Origin: an uncultured bacterium
Lineage (GTDB): Bacteria; Chloroflexota; Anaerolineae; JACIWP01
Direction of reading: 5' to 3'
Length of the DNA stretch: 8,826 nt
Assembly: GCA_903872005.1 (NCBI GenBank)
Contig: CAIQJD010000376.1
Location: forward strand, 1-8,826
The position numbers were made by a program, and so were the translations under genes. This document shows positions 5,874 through 8,826 of this stretch, in pieces. The notes under the pieces are model-generated. The model did not search any database. It saw nothing but the letters and a program-made list of their open reading frames with translations, and had not been told where the DNA came from. Position 1 is the first letter of the stretch. Each line of letters starts with the position of its first letter.

Positions 5874-7179
5874 ACGCGGCTCGGATGCGCGTCTTGTCGC
5901 CGGGGGCCGGCCCGGCGACGGGCTTTGCCAGCGCCGCCGGCAGGGAATCGCCGTGCTGAATCTCGAAGGTCGGAATTTGGCTCATGCGTAGCTCATCCAG
6001 CGCCGGCGGCCGGCTGGGCGATGAGGTGAAGCTGCGCGCATTGACTAGCACGACCACCACGCGCACGCCGCGCCGGATCAGCTCGCGCGCCGACCGAATC
6101 CAATCCAGATCCGTGGACGGCGTGATGGCGATGATGGTTGTCCCGTGTGGCAGGCTTTCCCCTTCGCCGGAGAGAATCTGGTGGAAAGGCAAATCCCCGC
6201 TCGCCTCAACGACGGCCAGGGTTTCCAGGATCTTGGAGAGCTGGCGCTCGCCGCGGTCGGTCTGGATGACTTCTCGCGTCTGCCCGTAGCTGACCAGCCC
6301 CAACGCGCGCCCCTGGGCGAGGAGATGCCGCGCCAGGGATGCCGCCGCCGTGACGGCGTATTCTTCGGTGGTGGCCGCCAGCTCGATCTTGTGCTTCTCG
6401 GCCCACAGCACCGCCGGCCCGCTGCGTTCCTGTTGCGCCTCGGCCCAGGGGGCGGCGGTGTGTACGCCGACGTCCATGTCCAGGTAGATCCAGACATCGG
6501 TCGCCGGGTCCAGCTCGAATTCTTTGACCATCAGCCGGCCGGTGCGCGCCGTGCTCTTCCAATGGATGCGGTTGAAGCTGTCGCCGTAGACCCAATCGCG
6601 GATGCCAGAGACGTTATCGGTGATGTAGTGGGTGCGCCGGCGCATGGCTTCGCCGCCGGGCAGCTCGCCGAAAGGCAACTGGAAATTGGGCAATTCCAGG
6701 GTCGCCGGATAGACGATCAGACTGCCGGTCTCTGGCAGCTTGCGCGAGAGCGCGAAGAGGCCGAAGGGGTCGCCGCTGCGGAGCGTGAGCGGCCCCAGGG
6801 TGAAGCGGCCGCGTCGCGTGCAGTAGGTGCGGACGTTCCAGGTGCGCCGGCGCAGTGGCCCCAGCGAGCTGACCACGCGGCCGGCGCGATGGAAGGGCAG
6901 CGTCGAATGATCTTGAATCTCCAGCCAGAGCTTCACGAGCCTGCTCTGATTGATGACCGTCAGCGTCTCCTCAAAGAATTTGCCCACTTGAGAGCGCCGC
7001 AGGCGCGCGGTGCGCTCCACGCGCAGCCACATCAGGTTCGTCACGGTCAGCAGGAACGAGATGAGCAACAGCGCGGCGAGCAAATAGACGACGCTGTAGA
7101 CCAGTTTGCGCTCCGTGACCTGCGCCAGGACGAGCGCGCCAATCAGGAGCAGGATGACGCCGCCACTCCGTCTTAACAC
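5872..7179 (-). CDS. DUF58 domain membrane-anchored protein
   Basis: 435 residues. Two hydrophobic helices near the N-terminus (about 8-20 and 26-47) anchor it in the membrane. A beta-rich segment carries RGRFTLGPL and SGDPFGLF (123-142). The DUF58 signature is at 194-222 ([23 protein letters not shown]..), followed by a von Willebrand A-like domain. The MIDAS-type DxSxS motif expected after it is DMDVG (234-238), lacking both serines. DUF58 proteins usually accompany MoxR ATPases and transglutaminase-like proteins and have a poorly defined role in envelope assembly or complex maturation. No such partner is in view. The GTG at 7179 overlaps the preceding stop by 7 bp and has GGAG eight bases upstream, implying coupled translation. 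Starting at 7308 would add a low-complexity Pro/Gly/Arg segment read out of frame from the upstream gene. Confidence 0.88.
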   Translation of the reverse strand: MLRRSGGVILLLIGALVLAQVTERKLVYSVVYLLAALLLISFLLTVTNLMWLRVERTARLRRSQVGKFFEETLTVINQSRLVKLWLEIQDHSTLPFHRAGRVVSSLGPLRRRTWNVRTYCTRRGRFTLGPLTLRSGDPFGLFALSRKLPETGSLIVYPATLELPNFQLPFGELPGGEAMRRRTHYITDNVSGIRDWVYGDSFNRIHWKSTARTGRLMVKEFELDPATDVWIYLDMDVGVHTAAPWAEAQQERSGPAVLWAEKHKIELAATTEEYAVTAAASLARHLLAQGRALGLVSYGQTREVIQTDRGERQLSKILETLAVVEASGDLPFHQILSGEGESLPHGTTIIAITPSTDLDWIRSARELIRRGVRVVVVLVNARSFTSSPSRPPALDELRMSQIPTFEIQHGDSLPAALAKPVAGPAPGDKTRIRAA

Positions 7180-8826
7180 GACTCTTTCTCCGTTTGTGGC
7201 TCCGGCCGGCGGGCGCGGCCCAGGAGGCCGGCCAGGACGATGCCGGCGGCCCGCGCCAGGTTGAGCTTGAGCAGGCCCACCGGCAGGTTCAATTCGGTCT
7301 TCTCGCACACGGTGGACAGATTCGCCGTGTCCACCTGTGGCTTTAGCGCCTGCAGCAGCAAGCGCCGGCGTTCGGGGTCTTCGATTTGCAAGATGTCGTC
7401 AATCTGCGCCATGAGCCGGCGGGCGCGGCGGATGCGCTGATCGGTCGCCTCAGCTATGGCCGGCTCGACCAGACCGTAGCGCGCCTTGATGCGGTTCAGG
7501 CGCGCGCCGGCCTCATACGTCGCGTCAGCGATCTGATGGCGATTCATCCAGACCGTCTCGTAGTTCAGCACATACTTCCAACTGGGCGCGACAAGCGCCT
7601 GCCGATGCTCTTCCACCGTGCGGCAGAGGAGCCGATAGCCGTGCTTTTCCGGTTCTTCGAAGACGTCGCTGCCGGGGTCAATGAAAGGTGCCAGGGGCGA
7701 GACGAAGGGGAAGAGGCGCTTGTCGGCGCCGGCATCGAAGCGCTCCATCAGATGCTCGCAGTAGTCTACCGTCCCCATGACGGAGTCATAGTCCTGCTCC
7801 GGCAGGCCGATCATGAAGAAGATGTCGAGGCGCTGGCAGCCGGCTTCCAGCACGTGGGCCATCGTCTCTTCGATGGCGGCGGTGGTGTAGTGCCGGCCGA
7901 AGGCGTGGCGCACCCCATCGTCGTGGCTTTCCGGCGAGATTTCCATCGTGAAGTTGGGGAACGTTCGGGCCAGCTTCTGCACGTAGGCGCGGTCGGCCGG
8001 CATGAACATCTCGACGATCACCGGGCGGGGGTCGGTCCCCACCTGGCGGAAGAATTCTTCGGCGTAACTGCTGCCGGCCTGGCGCAGGTCGCCCAGGATG
8101 AAGATCGGGCCATTGGAGAACTTGCGGATGTTACGCAGGTCTTCGGCCAGTTGGGCCGGCGAGCGGAAAGCCGGCCGTTGGCGCTGATGGATGCGCCGGA
8201 AGGCCGACGCCGATCCGCCGCAGGTCTTGCAGCCATACGAACAGCCGCGCACGGTGAGCGCGGCGGTGATGGGGTATTGCAGCCAGTCCTTGAAGGGGAC
8301 GACGCCGGCCAGGTCTGCGTAGCGCGCCACGGCCCGCACGACGTAGGAGTAGTCAATGATGACGTGATCCAGGTCGGTGGGGCTGTAGGTGATGGGATTC
8401 TCGCGCACCTGGCCGGCCGAGTCGGTCCAGGTCAGGTTGGGGACTTGGGCCAGGGTGGCGTCATTGGCCTGGCCGGCCTTGAGGAGCGCCATCAGCCGGC
8501 AGAGCGGTTCTTCGGTCGAGTCGCCGCGCAGCACGTAGTCCACTTCCGGGCGCTGCACCAGCTCGCGATGGAAGTAAGACGATGAGAAGCCGCCAAAGAT
8601 GATGGGCGTGTGCGGGTGATGCTTCTTGACCAGCTTGGCGACTTCCAGCGCGCCCTGGGCGTGGGGCATCCAGTGCAAATCTATGCCGAAGGCGACCGGC
8701 CGCAGCCGGCGGATGACCGCTTCGGGATTGAAGCGCGGCTCGTTCAACATACGCACGGCCAGGTTGACGATGCGCGCCTGCATGCCGTGCCGCTCCAGGT
8801 AGTCGGCCAGGGTGGTGAAGCCGATG
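7173..8826 (-). CDS. B12-binding-domain radical SAM protein, N-terminus cut by window edge
   Basis: 550 full codons are visible. The frame stays open to the right edge, with IGFTTLADYLERHG preceding the first in-window Met at 8783. This matches the start of the Rossmann-like B12-binding domain, so the true start lies outside. Numbering from that Met, residues 30-75 contain the B12-domain core (FGIDLHWM, then IIFGGFSSSYF). C181-x3-C185-x2-C188 (RGCSYGCKTCGGS, bases 8220-8243) is the radical SAM iron-sulfur motif. Downstream GLPEQDYDSV and MEISPES fit the SAM barrel. The canonical DxHxxG cobalamin motif is not clear: DLHWMP has no glycine at the last position. CGGS after the cysteines recalls the Ta0216-like (TIGR04190) subgroup, a tentative memory-based match. 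Substrate is unknown. It overlaps and is probably cotranscribed with the DUF58 gene. Confidence 0.85.
   Translation of the reverse strand, partial: IGFTTLADYLERHGMQARIVNLAVRMLNEPRFNPEAVIRRLRPVAFGIDLHWMPHAQGALEVAKLVKKHHPHTPIIFGGFSSSYFHRELVQRPEVDYVLRGDSTEEPLCRLMALLKAGQANDATLAQVPNLTWTDSAGQVRENPITYSPTDLDHVIIDYSYVVRAVARYADLAGVVPFKDWLQYPITAALTVRGCSYGCKTCGGSASAFRRIHQRQRPAFRSPAQLAEDLRNIRKFSNGPIFILGDLRQAGSSYAEEFFRQVGTDPRPVIVEMFMPADRAYVQKLARTFPNFTMEISPESHDDGVRHAFGRHYTTAAIEETMAHVLEAGCQRLDIFFMIGLPEQDYDSVMGTVDYCEHLMERFDAGADKRLFPFVSPLAPFIDPGSDVFEEPEKHGYRLLCRTVEEHRQALVAPSWKYVLNYETVWMNRHQIADATYEAGARLNRIKARYGLVEPAIAEATDQRIRRARRLMAQIDDILQIEDPERRRLLLQALKPQVDTANLSTVCEKTELNLPVGLLKLNLARAAGIVLAGLLGRARRPEPQTEKESC

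Noticed and set aside
7180..7308. 43-codon extension in front of the DUF58 gene
   Set aside because: Low-complexity Pro/Gly/Arg sequence made by reading the radical SAM gene out of frame; GTG at 7179 has a ribosome site at proper spacing.
7386..8585. 399-codon plus-strand open frame opposite the radical SAM gene
   Set aside because: Antisense shadow; the minus-strand frame carries clear radical SAM motifs.

Overview
GC-rich bacterial DNA with no RNA gene, mobile element or CRISPR array that I can support. Its most striking compositional trait is the palindrome GCCGGC, which I count by hand about 75 times across coding and non-coding DNA, in all reading frames. That density, with GntR/FCD regulators, enolase-superfamily enzymes, a DUF58 protein and a B12-type radical SAM protein, suggests an environmental bacterium, perhaps Chloroflexota. 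The phylum is only a weak inference.

Layout. (1) 22-741, minus: a small, degenerate histidine-kinase-like protein. A consensus-like promoter at 9-38 points out of the window to the left, for a gene not seen here. (2) 742-892: a compact divergent promoter region. Two back-to-back TTGACA/TATACT promoters fire away from each other, and a GTATAC-centred palindrome sits on the rightward -10 box. (3) 893-5829, plus: a tightly packed five-gene operon, made of a GntR/FCD repressor, a mandelate racemase/muconate lactonizing enzyme-type protein, a U32-peptidase-like TIM-barrel protein, a DapA/N-acetylneuraminate lyase-type class I aldolase, and an M20 amidohydrolase. (4) 5830-5873: a strong hairpin between convergent transcription units. 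(5) 5872-8826, minus: a DUF58 membrane protein and, overlapping it by 7 bp, a B12-binding radical SAM protein whose N-terminus lies beyond the right edge.

The operon looks like a regulated catabolic cassette. The enolase-type enzyme would dehydrate or epimerise an acid, the aldolase would process a 2-keto acid, and the M20 enzyme would remove an amide-linked group. The GntR protein probably senses an intermediate and represses its own promoter. The substrate cannot be named from sequence. Two enzymes have changed active sites (Ala in place of the usual enolase-superfamily His; both Thr of the DHDPS triad region lost), so they should not be given the textbook activities of their families.
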